A stretch of DNA of 64,000 bases from Pogostemon cablin (lineage: Eukaryota > Streptophyta > Magnoliopsida > Lamiales > Lamiaceae), in the NCBI GenBank assembly GCA_023678885.1, contig CM042986.1, forward strand, positions 1,240,001 through 1,304,000, read 5' to 3'. A model generated the notes under the pieces. That model saw only the letters and a program-made list of their open reading frames with translations, did not search any database and was not told where the DNA came from. Positions 37,490 through 50,349 of the stretch are shown here, in pieces. The translations under genes were made by a program, and so were the position numbers. Within the stretch, counting starts at the first letter, position 1; every line of letters begins with the position of its first letter.

Positions 37490-38551
37490 ATGGCTGCTTT
37501 TTCATCTTCCAGGTATTTGTTGGCATTCTTTCTGCTCAACTTCTACTTGAAAGTGTTGGATGCGAACCCAAACGTAACATTTAGTTTCAAGAACTTTGGT
37601 AAAGATTCCAACTTTGAGTCCAAGCTTGCTCTGTTTGGGGATGCTAAGGTTGCTAGCTATAATTCATCTGTTCAGATTGCTGGTTCAGGGGTTTCTAGTG
37701 GTGGGAGGTTCATCTGTAAGAAACCCTTTAATGTTGTTGAGGGAAAGTCGAGAAAGATGGTGTCTTTTTCTAGTTTTTTTGTGTTTTCCATCTCTAAGGA
37801 ATATGGGGATGGATTGGGGTTTGTAATGCTCCCTCATGGGTTCCCCTTGAATGTTTTTGATGGTGCTTCTATGGGATTGTTGGGTGAGAGAAAAATGAAG
37901 TTTCTTGCAGTTGAATTTGATACATTCATGGATGAGAAATATGGTGATGTTAATGGTAATCATGTTGGTGTAGATGTTGATAGTTTAGTCTCTGTTAAAG
38001 TGAGCAATGTTTCAGCTATCAATCTGGTTCTAGATAGTGGTATGAAGTTACAAACATGGATTGATTATGAAGCAAGCAGTAAAAGAATTGAGGTGAGGCT
38101 TAGTAAGTTTGGAGAAATTAGGCCTCTTGATCCATTGCTCTCTTACCCTATTGATTTGTCACAAATGTGGAAAGATGAGAACATCACTGTTGGATTGAGC
38201 TCTTCGAGTCTAAACTCTTCACAGAAAGTAAACGTATATTCGTGGAGCTTTAGGTCAAGAACCATGCCTCAATGGATGCATTCTGAACCCATGAATCCAG
38301 AGAGGTTTGTTGAGAGGGGAGAAGAAGTGGAAATTCAAAAGAAAAACGACTGCGCTGTGAGAATTCTTGTTGCATTGATCTTTGGCACTGGTTGTGGCGC
38401 AATTGGCGCAGTCTTTGTATTGTTTCTTTGGACTATGTTTGGGAATAGGCGGCCGGTGGTGCCGGAAGAATTGGCCGTGAAGCCTAGGGAGTTCGAGTAC
38501 AGAAAGTTCGAAGTATCTGTAGATAAAACCGTCGAAGATGGTAAGAAATAG
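37490..38551 (+). CDS. Membrane-anchored L-type (legume) lectin-domain protein without a kinase
   Basis: Single-exon gene of 353 residues. A signal peptide (about 1-25, LLAFFLLNFYLKVLDA) precedes a ConA-like lectin fold at about 28-260. Family words are FSFKNF, DGLGFVMLP, LAVEFDTF (metal-site Glu-x-Asp), DVNGNHVGVDVDS and LQTWIDYEASSKRIEV. Several N-x-S/T sites (NVTF, NSS, NVS, NITV) suggest glycosylation. A membrane span at about 292-317 (ILVALIFGTG...FLWTMF) is followed by a basic 36-residue tail. L-type lectin receptor kinases have a kinase domain at that point and this protein does not. It may act as a co-receptor or decoy at the plasma membrane; this is inferred. From memory, a ConA-like lectin gene also sits near PTAC13 in Arabidopsis, which would be conserved synteny. 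Confidence 0.88.
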   Translation: MAAFSSSRYLLAFFLLNFYLKVLDANPNVTFSFKNFGKDSNFESKLALFGDAKVASYNSSVQIAGSGVSSGGRFICKKPFNVVEGKSRKMVSFSSFFVFSISKEYGDGLGFVMLPHGFPLNVFDGASMGLLGERKMKFLAVEFDTFMDEKYGDVNGNHVGVDVDSLVSVKVSNVSAINLVLDSGMKLQTWIDYEASSKRIEVRLSKFGEIRPLDPLLSYPIDLSQMWKDENITVGLSSSSLNSSQKVNVYSWSFRSRTMPQWMHSEPMNPERFVERGEEVEIQKKNDCAVRILVALIFGTGCGAIGAVFVLFLWTMFGNRRPVVPEELAVKPREFEYRKFEVSVDKTVEDGKK

Positions 38552-39340
38552 GTGCTTTGGTTTGTTGATTAGACAGTGGGGTGTCTTCTTTGTATATCCT
38601 CTTGATTTTTAGTACTTGGATGTTGTGGTTTGGCATGGTGCTGTAATTTAGTGATCAATCATTGCAATGTAGTTTTGACATTTGCTATCTTCCATATGTT
38701 GTGATCATTAAGGTACAGTTTCATCTTGGGGGAGCTATTGCTCCTAATGTCTCTATGTCTGTTGTTAAATTGTTTGATGGAAATATCTTAGATTATGAAA
38801 TTGGAAGAATCTCCAACTAGTCTCAAATTCTTTGAATGACAGTTGAATTGTTAAATCTATTTTTGGAATGTGCTTGGAGGAAAATTTGAGGATATTTGGG
38901 TATCTTATTATTATTATTATTATTGTTACTTTTAGTTTTAGCTACCAAAATATTATCTGCAGGACTGAAATATTTGCATGTACATTAAATTTATTTCAGA
39001 GGTGAGATTCTGTTGGGATTAATAGAATTTGTGGAAACTAGTATTCTTATGTTGATTTTGGATAATTAAAAAAGGACTTATCTTTGAAATCACATCAAAT
39101 CATACTAAAAGTACAACTCCACCCCACATTTGAATTAAATAAAAAATAATTATAAACCCTTAATTTTAGTGAATGATTTCATCAAATTTAAGGTTTTCAA
39201 AAGTAGAATTAATTTAATTGAATATTTTTTTTTTAGTGTCACAAACATACGACATAAAGTTCCACACTTCCTAAATAAACTTCCCACTTTAATAGAGTTT
39301 CAATTTTAGGTCCAATAATATTACTTACTCGCCTAAGGCC
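38552..39340. other. Intergenic, no gene seen
   Basis: The lectin 3' region followed by AT-rich DNA, with a short (TTA)n run at about 38907-38924. No coding signal. Confidence 0.4.
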
Positions 39341-39470
39341 GGCCCAGAAACTATTTCATCATCCAAACATTTTTTCAACAACTTCTTACAGAAGTTGGCC
39401 CAACCAGTAACTGAAAAAAAAAGCCCATTATTAATTCACAGAGGCGACGTTGTAGCGTTCTAGGGTTTTA
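39341..39470 (+). promoter_or_regulatory. Telo-box plus site II promoter of the snoRNA cluster
   Basis: GGCCCA at 39341-39346 and 39397-39402, AAGCCCA near 39420, and the telo-box TAGGGTTT (39461-39468) lie 140-270 bp before the first snoRNA candidate. This pair of motifs is characteristic of plant snoRNA and ribosomal-protein promoters. A TTATAATAT box follows at about 39480. Confidence 0.55.
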
Positions 39471-39608
39471 CATCCCCCTTATAATATCCGTCCCAAATAT
39501 CTGAACTCAAAATCAATCAAACAATTCCTTCATTCGAACCAGTTCTGTTGATTTTCTTCTGGTTATGCTATTATTGTTTTTATTTCATTTCATTTCATTT
39601 TTCGAATG

Positions 39609-39696
39609 GGATCGGTGATGCATTGACAAATAAACTGCGTTATCTATCTGATATTTCCAATTTGGAATTGAAGATAACCTATCTATTCTGAGATCC
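39609..39696 (+). ncRNA. Candidate box C/D snoRNA 1
   Basis: The terminal stem GGATC (39609-39613) pairs with GATCC (39692-39696). Box C-like GTGATGC is at 39615-39621, a D'-like CTGA at 39648-39651 and box D CTGA at 39688-39691. The 88-nt length is normal. The rRNA target was not identified. Box C differs from consensus at the last base. Confidence 0.6.
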
Positions 39697-39763
39697 AAAT
39701 TTGTTGTTTTTCTGCGAATTTTTCTTTACGAAATTGATTACATAGATTGATCTCTTATCAGTA

Positions 39764-39861
39764 GAAGAGCATCATTGATGAGTAAATTGAAATCGTCATC
39801 CTTGCACTATGATTGCCAGTGAAGAAAACAAATGGGGAATTTTCACTCTGAGATGCTCTTC
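39764..39861 (+). ncRNA. Candidate box C/D snoRNA 2
   Basis: A perfect 10-bp terminal stem, GAAGAGCATC (39764-39773) with GATGCTCTTC (39852-39861), brackets box C TTGATGA (39775-39781) and box D CTGA (39848-39851). Internal TATGATT may be box C'. The stem placed exactly outside both boxes is strong structural evidence. Target unknown. Confidence 0.72.
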
Positions 39862-40003
39862 GCTTCGTTTAATCTTCTCTTGTGTTGTAAGTTCTTTGGC
39901 GGATCGACGTCAAACGTTTGATTTTTTTCTGGGATCCAAAATGTGAGCTTTTCCGTTTTTAATTCTTCAATTTCTTATCTGTCAAACATTTTGGCAGAAT
40001 TAT

Positions 40004-40082
40004 GCGAGGTGACGATGAAATTCATTGTTAATCACTGACGATGGAGTGATGTCAAAAATGAATCCCGACAGGTTCTGATCGC
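40004..40082 (+). ncRNA. Candidate box C/D snoRNA 3
   Basis: Terminal stem GCGA/TCGC, box C variant ACGATGA (40012-40018), D' CTGA (40034-40037), C' GTGATGT (40046-40052) and box D CTGA (40075-40078). The 79-nt length is typical. The stem is short and box C deviates, so confidence is lower. The guide next to box D is TCCCGACAGGTT; its target was not recognised. Confidence 0.58.
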
Positions 40083-40132
40083 CTTTTTTTCTAAAAGAAA
40101 ATTTCTTTCGTATTTTCTTATGAATGATTATT

Positions 40133-40217
40133 GGGTATATGATGAATCTCATGTGAATGGGTAATTTGCATCTGAATATCACCCTGATGCTAAAATCACC
40201 TTGGAGACCTGATACTC
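40133..40217 (+). ncRNA. Candidate box C/D snoRNA 4
   Basis: Terminal stem GGGTA/TACTC (one G-U), consensus box C ATGATGA (40139-40145), D' CTGA (40172-40175), C' CTGATGC (40184-40190) and box D CTGA (40209-40212). The 13 nt upstream of box D (TCACCTTGGAGAC) complement a 25S rRNA stretch I recall as GUCUCCAAGGUGA, suggesting 2'-O-methylation of a C five bases from box D. The rRNA match is from memory. Confidence 0.72.
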
Positions 40218-40307
40218 GTTTATATTGAAATATCATTCGTTATGCATCTGGGTTTTTTTTTTACATAAGTTTCTCTATTTCTTAAAATCAGAAGAATATA
40301 TGTAATA

Positions 40308-41009
40308 CTCCTCCGTCTTACCCAATAATCCCGAGCGTAGGATGCTTTACCAATCCATCCTATTGTTGCTACCGAACTGTTGCTAGATCCGTGTAGTTAA
40401 TTTGTAGCTATTGTTGTTCATTGCTAGATCTAGCTAGTTAATCTGTAGCTGTTGTTGTTCACTCCTTTCCTTAATATGGAGTGTAAGGATCTCGTAATAT
40501 GGAGTGTAAGGACCTCTCTCTCAGTGAGTGAAGGGTGGGAAGCCTGAACGGTATCCTTTTACACACTTTTTATTTTGGGCTGTCACGTTCCAAAAAAAGC
40601 AAAAAGTAAAAAATAATTAACCTTCCCCATATACTTTGTTTACAAAAAAAAAATTATTTCTACCTAACATATTTTATTATTTATTTATTACAAAAAAATA
40701 CTATTATATCCTTAAAAGTCATTACTTTCTTAATCTTCGTGTCGAAAATTTGCCGGGACGGAGGAAGTATCTTTTAATGACTAGGAAGCAATTAACCTAT
40801 AGGCCAGAGAGGGATTTCCAGGGAAGAGGGAGACGGAATCAAGGGTGTTATTTGTTTTTGGGCACGGAGATTAAGGAGTATTGTTATTTAATTGTAGTGG
40901 GTAATTGTATTAGTGGAGATGTGAGTGTTATTTTTTAATTGTATTAATAAGTGTAAATATAAAAAAAATAAAACATTAATGATACTCTTAAAAAGCGAGG
41001 AGGGAGTAC
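40308..41009. mobile_element. Remnants of Stowaway-type MITEs
   Basis: CTCCTCCGTC near 40308, GACGGAGGAAGTA near 40755-40768 and GAGGAGGGAGTA near 40998-41009 are Stowaway-like ends in a rearranged patch. Within it, 40378-40463 is an imperfect 43-bp tandem duplication (GTTGCTAGATC...TTGTTGTTCA). Confidence 0.4.
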
Positions 41010-41379
41010 ATTTATGCATTGAATCTATTTCATTATAAAATGTCACTAACAACGAGCCACACTGCTCCCCGAGGTAAGAAGTACTCGATGATGACGTGTT
41101 TACTTTAAAGTCAACATTAGAGATGAATGATGATTATGTTGCAAGTATGATCCGCTATAATTTTTAATAATAGTCTCATTGTAAAAGTAATCAGATGTAC
41201 TATAAAAGGAAAAACATAATGGTTTTGAATATCGTTTATGAAATGTCTTTTAATGGGCCTGTACTATGTCTTCAGTAGGCTTACATTAGTCCGGCCCATA
41301 AATGCAAGTCCAGATTCTAAATTACATGAGCCTATTTGTTCTTCCCCACATCGCCTCTTCCCACTCGAAAGTATACTAC

Positions 41380-41590
41380 CTTCGTCACTATGTAAGAGTC
41401 TCATTTTACCATTTTTATTATCTCGCTCAAAAGATTCAATTTCCTTTTTTGAACACATGAGATTTACTCACACTCATTAATATAATTAAAACATGAGATC
41501 TACACACTCACTAATACAATTATTCACTACACATTAAATAATAATATTTTTTAATCTACATGTCAAAAAGTAAATGAGACTCTAAGGGAT
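41380..41590. mobile_element. Degenerate Stowaway-like MITE
   Basis: CTACCTTCGTCACTATGTAAGAGTCTCATTTTACC...AAATGAGACTCTAAGGGA shares its interior (TAATATAATTAAAACATG, CACTACACATTAAATAATAA) with the intact element at 55818-56038. The right TIR is lost. Confidence 0.5.
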
Positions 41591-41857
41591 TATTATTGTG
41601 TATGATTGCAAACAGTTTTTTTTTCAAAAAAACGTCCAAGTTGAATGAGAAAATTGTTGCGTAGTGAGTTCCACGACGGTGTCGTTTCCTGGCCACTCGT
41701 TTGGTCAAACAACCTGTGAAACATTTTCCCATTTTACTCCTCCCCGAAGAAATCTAAGTCCAGCAGCTTCTATTACAATCACAAAACACTCACTTTTCCT
41801 ATAAATCTTCTTTATTCTCAGTTTTTCAGACCACGTGATTCATCAACAATCATCGAA

Positions 41858-42454
41858 ATGGGAATGGTTTTTGGAAAAATCGGCGTCGAAACTCCGAAAT
41901 TCGAAGTTATCAGATCCACCGACGACTACGAAATCAGGAAATACCCACCGGCAGTCGTCGCCGAAGTAACCTACAACCCCTCCGACTTCAATTACGACAA
42001 GGACGGCGGATTCACCGTCCTCGCAAACTACATCGGCGCTTTCGGCACTCCAAAGAACTCCAAACCCGAAAAGATCGCGATGACAGCTCCGGTCATTACG
42101 AAAACGGCGTCGTCGGAGAAGGTAGCCATGACCGCGCCTGTCGTCACCAAGGGCGGCGGAGAGATGGTGACCATGGGGTTTATACTGCCGTCGAAGTACG
42201 CGAAGGCGGAGGAGGCGCCGCGGCCGGTGGATGAGAGGGTGGTGATTAGGGAGGAGGGGGAGAAGAAGTATGGAGTGGTGAGGTTTAGTGGGGTGGCGCG
42301 TGAGGACGTGGTGGAGAAGAAGGTGGATCAGCTGCGGAAGTGTTTGGAGAGAGATGGGTTTAAGGTGGTCGGCGATTTTGTTTTGGCGAGGTATAATCCG
42401 CCGTGGACTCTGCCGCCGTTGAGGACTAATGAAGTTATGATTCCGGTGGAGTGA
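41858..42454 (+). CDS. SOUL haem-binding family protein
   Basis: Intronless, 198 residues, beginning MGMVFGKIGVETPKFEVI and ending ARYNPPWTLPPLRTNEVMIPVE, both characteristic of plant cytosolic SOUL proteins (closest in memory to Arabidopsis At2g37970). The SOUL fold spans nearly the whole protein: YEIRKYPPAVVAEVTY, GGFTVLANYIG, PEKIAMTAPVITK, VTMGFILPSKY, RPVDERVVIREE and VGDFVLARYNPPW. The KIAMTAPVITK loop is repeated as KVAMTAPVVTK twelve residues later. SOUL proteins bind haem or other tetrapyrroles and may act as carriers. There is no signal or transit peptide. The coding sequence is GC-rich, in contrast to its AT-rich surroundings. Confidence 0.93.
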   Translation: MGMVFGKIGVETPKFEVIRSTDDYEIRKYPPAVVAEVTYNPSDFNYDKDGGFTVLANYIGAFGTPKNSKPEKIAMTAPVITKTASSEKVAMTAPVVTKGGGEMVTMGFILPSKYAKAEEAPRPVDERVVIREEGEKKYGVVRFSGVAREDVVEKKVDQLRKCLERDGFKVVGDFVLARYNPPWTLPPLRTNEVMIPVE

Positions 42455-44454
42455 AACAGAGTTTCTTTAAACGTATTTTATTTTATAATCTGAATATCTG
42501 TAATCTTTGAAATATAATGAGTGAAATCAGTGGATGTTATAATTCTTTACGAGTGAGGCTATTCTGCATTTAGGCGCAAGGAGCACGGTGGCTACTGTGC
42601 ATCCGGGTGCAAGGAGAACGGTAGCTCCTTTGCATCTGGGCGCAAATTGCACGTTCTGAGTACCTTTGCAATTTTTGTGTTATTTTGCAATTTTAATATA
42701 GTAATACATAGGTTTAAATAAAATATAGAAGGGGAGGATTGTGTTCAAATAGAGAATTGTGTTTCTATGTGTTCAGGGGCGTAATAAAGTGTAATTATGC
42801 TGTGGAGATTCAGATTTGTAAGAAATTTTGTATTTTAGTTTGTTGTTAATCGCCAATAAATTAATCATTAATAGTGAGCAATTTATTTTTTTTAATTTTA
42901 TTTGAACGTTGAGGAAAAATACATTAAATGGGAATCTTTTGTAGTAACTTGCTCAAACCCAAATTCGTTCCACTTTGTCAAAGTGGCCCATAATGCTTGA
43001 GCTTAAAACTAAACGGGCTAAGCCCAAGCTTTGAATTGGGTTGTAAATATACAAAACCAAGTTTATGGATTGTCGTATAACGAAGGTAAAAAAACGAATA
43101 AGGCCTTTATTTATTTATTTATTTTGATTGGGGGAATCATGCAAAATAAAAATAACACTCTCGAATACTCTATAAACCCCCAAATATTTTAGACCAAATA
43201 ATCCTTTAAAAAGACAAATAGATCCTTCTTTACTTAGAGAAATTTTTATAATATCATGTTCAATGGCTAAACACTTCACTTAAATAACTTATAACGACTT
43301 TTTTATTCTTTGTCGAACACCTTTATTAAGAAATTTAGAGAAGGATAGAATAGTCAATTTGGTTGTAATTAGTTAGGAAAATTAATTCACGTGGAATATA
43401 TTTTATCATGGGGGGGGGGGGGGGGGGGTGTTGTATATGTCGGGGTGTCAATAGACAGACCCCACAATGAAATGTACTAATGGCTAAATATCTGTACTGT
43501 ACCAATGAAAAAGACTATTCAAGAATTTGAATTTCATTTCCTTTTCTTTTCTTTTTGAAATATTACATTTGTTTTAATTTCCACGATATGCTTACTTTGA
43601 ATAGTGATATTATATTGTAACATAATGTAGAATAAAAATTCTAAATTCTGAATTCAATTTTCTAATAACACGCTATGTTGTAAAAAGATTATGTATAAAT
43701 ATAAATATACATACCTGATTATGTATTAAAAGTAAAGCAACTCAAATGCAGTTCATAACGGCAAAACAACCTAGTTGCAAAATAAACATGACAGGGGGAG
43801 AAAAGATAACATCCTCAATTCGAGGTGTAGAAACTATTATTAAAATAAAAAAAACACGACATAACAGAATGGTTTATTTATTTATTTTTAAGGGTAATTA
43901 ACCATTTGTTGTATAGAAAGAAGCATAACCATTATGAAAGGCAAATCCTACTTATGGTGCATAAAAATGATGTGGGTAAACTGGGTTATATAGCTACGTG
44001 ACAAAAAGTGTATGGTTTTGATTCCTATAAGGTTGTCCTGCAATGTTGCTTTAGTGATTAAAGAATCCTGTGAGAAAGGCTAAATGTTGGCCTCTAATCA
44101 TATCAACCACCTGTCATTTTCCAATTTCTCTATTCCACATCTTCTAATAATTGATTCATCACTCCAACTAGTTGTATTTGGTCATAATCTAACATCTCAT
44201 TCTCCTATTTGTTGCCTACACGTCGCAATATCACACTACTTTTTAATTTAACATATTCTACTCTCTTATTTCTTGTTACCTTTTTTTTTTAATTATTTTT
44301 GTAATCATTTGATTAATTTCATGTATTTTGCGTGCAATGAGTTGGAATGAACCCTAATACGGAATAATAATAGACCACTCTGCTAAATTATTAATCCTTT
44401 GTATTTGAAAATGCCAAACATGGCCTTAAATGAATTCAAATACGTATTTGATAC
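42455..44454. other. Intergenic, no gene seen
   Basis: Contains a small GC-richer imperfect repeat (GGGCGCAAGGAGCACGGTGGCTA-like, about 42570-42660), a run of 19 G at 43410-43428, and otherwise AT-rich DNA. Confidence 0.4.
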
Positions 44455-46617
44455 TGTAACACCCTGTAAGTTTAAGTCATGGTCCAATCATCAAAGCCCA
44501 CTATTTCCAACTCCTTGAAGCCTATTATTTCGAACTCTTCAAAGTCCAGCTCATTCCCTACTTCTATCAACCGTGAGATCAAACTGAAGCAGGATAAGGT
44601 TTTTCTTGCTCCTTAAGAAACAGATTGTGATCTTCATTAAAGAAGATATATTTTCCTCTTATCAACTCCCCTAATCTAGGAAAATTTGTTAAATCCTATG
44701 AGAGGATGTCTACTTGATTTTATTTGAACCGTAGAAGTATAAGTCTCATACTGCTACTGCAATCTTATTCCACACACGATATTCTTTCGTACGCTGCTAC
44801 AAGAAAAAAAAGGTAAAACACTATTCTTCTTTCTTTTCTTTTCTTTTCCTATTCTTTTCTTTTCCTATTTTTCCTATGTTCATCGTAAGACTGAAACCTA
44901 TTCTTTTCGTTTTCTTTTCTGCTTCTTCTATAAACTCTAACCCTAATAGTACTAGTCTGCAATCCTTACGAAAATTTCAGATTTGTTGTATGATAGTATT
45001 ACAACATTAAAATAGTAACGATCGATCATGTAATTATAGGCTTCGAAGGAGACTCCGATCGTGACGTTAGTACGCAAGCATAAGACTACACAAGTGTTTA
45101 AGGTGGGATTTCTTCATTTTTATATGTGTTTAGATGATTTCGTATGTGGTAATTGAAATAAACTTGAAATTGTTGTCACCTTATGAGTCGATGATCATAC
45201 TTGAATGTTATGGGATCATATATTACATGGGTATTGGCTATAATGGTGTCATACTATAGCATGGGTATGAGCTGTAATGGTGTCATACTATAGCATGGGT
45301 AAGGGCTGTGAAGGAGTGTCTTACTAACGAATCACGATATCGTAAAGTTACATGGATAAAGGTCGAAAGGTGCCTTATTTTGACATGATAAGATTGTATT
45401 GTAAGTGAATTAAATTCTCGCACATGATATACTTGACATATGTAAGCATGATAAAGTCTTCACTGAGCTTGTGGTTGTTCACCCCGATAATTATTTTATC
45501 TCAGGTTAAGCGTGGCGAAAGCGTACGAGCAGGGAGCGTGTGCGAAGAGACTTAATAATGAAAAACTTCAATTTAATCCAGCGTATATTGTGCTGCAAGC
45601 TTTCTATTTTTCTGTTTAACTGAATACTTATATTGGAACTGATTCTTCACATTTGAGTAAGGTTTTGGTTCTGTTTAGTGAATTGAAATTTATTTCGTTC
45701 GATGATTCTGTTGAAATTGTTAATGATTGGTGTCAGGTGTTTGCTATGGTGTCCCAGTTCTGAATTTTAATTAGTATGGAAAGTGTTAATTTTGGTGATG
45801 AATTAGTAAATTAACATGTGATTTTAATTGTCATTCTTAGAATCTTCAACACCACTTTACTGTCATAGTCATTTTTGTTCTTTAAATTTGATTTCATGCA
45901 GGAATAACATAGTGGTTCAAGTTAGTATTAGATCTATACTTGATATTACATGTACACTTGTCGAATTGATTGAGTTTCATGTATGTTGGTACTAGTATGT
46001 TTGGGGGTACAGTAGGGTGACAAGAGTGGTTTCGTGTCTTGCATGCAAGAGTCCTAGTTTGAATTGTCTTCCCTAATCTTTTAATTAATTTAAATTCCAA
46101 GGTTAGATAGTGGTTAATGGTGTATACATTGGGTTGGAGTTGGTGGACACTTGATCTGCTTGTGAGTATCCCTCTAAATTTTTTTTTCCTTAAAGTACCA
46201 CCTGTACACATTGGTGTGTAAGTTTTCTTTGCAAATATATAACATATAGGGCCGACCTTTAATTAATCCCATCCTTCTTCTTGGTTAGTCACTTGTTCAT
46301 CTATTTTGTTGAGCAGTAACGTGTTCCGCCTATTTGCTTTTTAATTATTATTGATTGACAGATCTTGTATGTTTTGTATGACATGAATCTATAAAAAATT
46401 AAATTAATATTCCACCATTTGAAACCTGCATAAATTTCTGCAAATGCTAAGTTTGTTTTTAAATGGCTGAAACTTATAGGACTTTCTCCTTATTTATTTC
46501 CTTTTCATTGCGTTGTGGCTTACTTATCCAACAAAGAAAAATTTTAGTCATGCCCAATTTAAATATTCTATTTCAAAATACTATGCAAACTTCTCTTTAT
46601 AAAATTTGGGTGTGATA
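44455..46617 (+). mobile_element. 2.16-kb solo LTR, Ty3-gypsy (Tekay/Del-like)
   Basis: Begins TGTAACACCCTG, the standard start of Tekay/Del-type LTRs, and ends GGTGTGATA (two changes from the expected GGTGTTACA). The 5-bp duplication GATAC flanks it at 44450-44454 and 46618-46622. Long LTRs of 2 kb or more are normal for this clade. No internal gag-pol is present. A 34-bp tandem repeat lies inside. Confidence 0.72.
45227..45328 (+). repeat. 34-bp tandem repeat, three copies, within the LTR
   Basis: ATGGGTATTGGCTATAATGG... starts at 45227, 45261 and 45295, each followed by GTGTCATACTATAGC or a decayed form. Confidence 0.75.
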
Positions 46618-47341
46618 GATACCGATAGAATTGAATATGATTATAATACAAACACAATACACATCAATGATGAGTTGTGTTGTGTGTACCTCTCTCTCTC
46701 TCTTCTGCCTGATTTCACGTGAATATTAGGCCAGCATTCAATGATTTTTTTCATGTGCAATTTAAAAGGAGCAATACTCGTGGCAGTATCATATCATACC
46801 AAATCATTGATTTGATATTGAAATTACCATCATTCAACATTCGCTCTACTATAATGTCGAACAGTAAATGTGAACTCAATCTTAAGACGGGGGAGCATTA
46901 TTTAACAAATGTTTTGATAATGAATTCTTTTAGAGTGGAGCTAGAGAGTAGAGAATGTGAGAGCTACTATGAAGTTTGATAATTGGGATGAAAGTAGAAG
47001 TAATGTGAGAAAATATTTTTCTATGATATGATATTGGGTGGTATAATAGTTACATATGAAACAATAAATTGAATACCTGTGTATCATCAAAATCTGCACA
47101 GGTTGTGTTTTCAGGCAGCCTGGTTTCTTGATCAACTTCACAAATCTTAACTGCTCGCATGCAGACACACATTTCTTCCTCTTCTAACGTATAAATCGAG
47201 TCGATTTTCTGCTATTTTTCTTGCTTCCAAGGGTGAAAATTTTCTAACACCCTTTACTCTCCTCTTGCCACTTCCACTGCCTTCCTCGTGTGCTGTACAG
47301 TTTCACCATCTTTACTCTACTTAAGCAAAACATTTATCCTA
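46618..47341. other. Intergenic, no gene seen
   Basis: A short CT repeat (about 46689-46703), then AT-rich DNA leading into the 3' side of the O-fucosyltransferase gene. Confidence 0.4.

Positions 47342-50349
<3,008 letters not shown>

Noticed and set aside
41264..41480. Open frames on both strands near 41.3 kb
   Set aside because: They overlap a degenerate Stowaway MITE and have no known motif.
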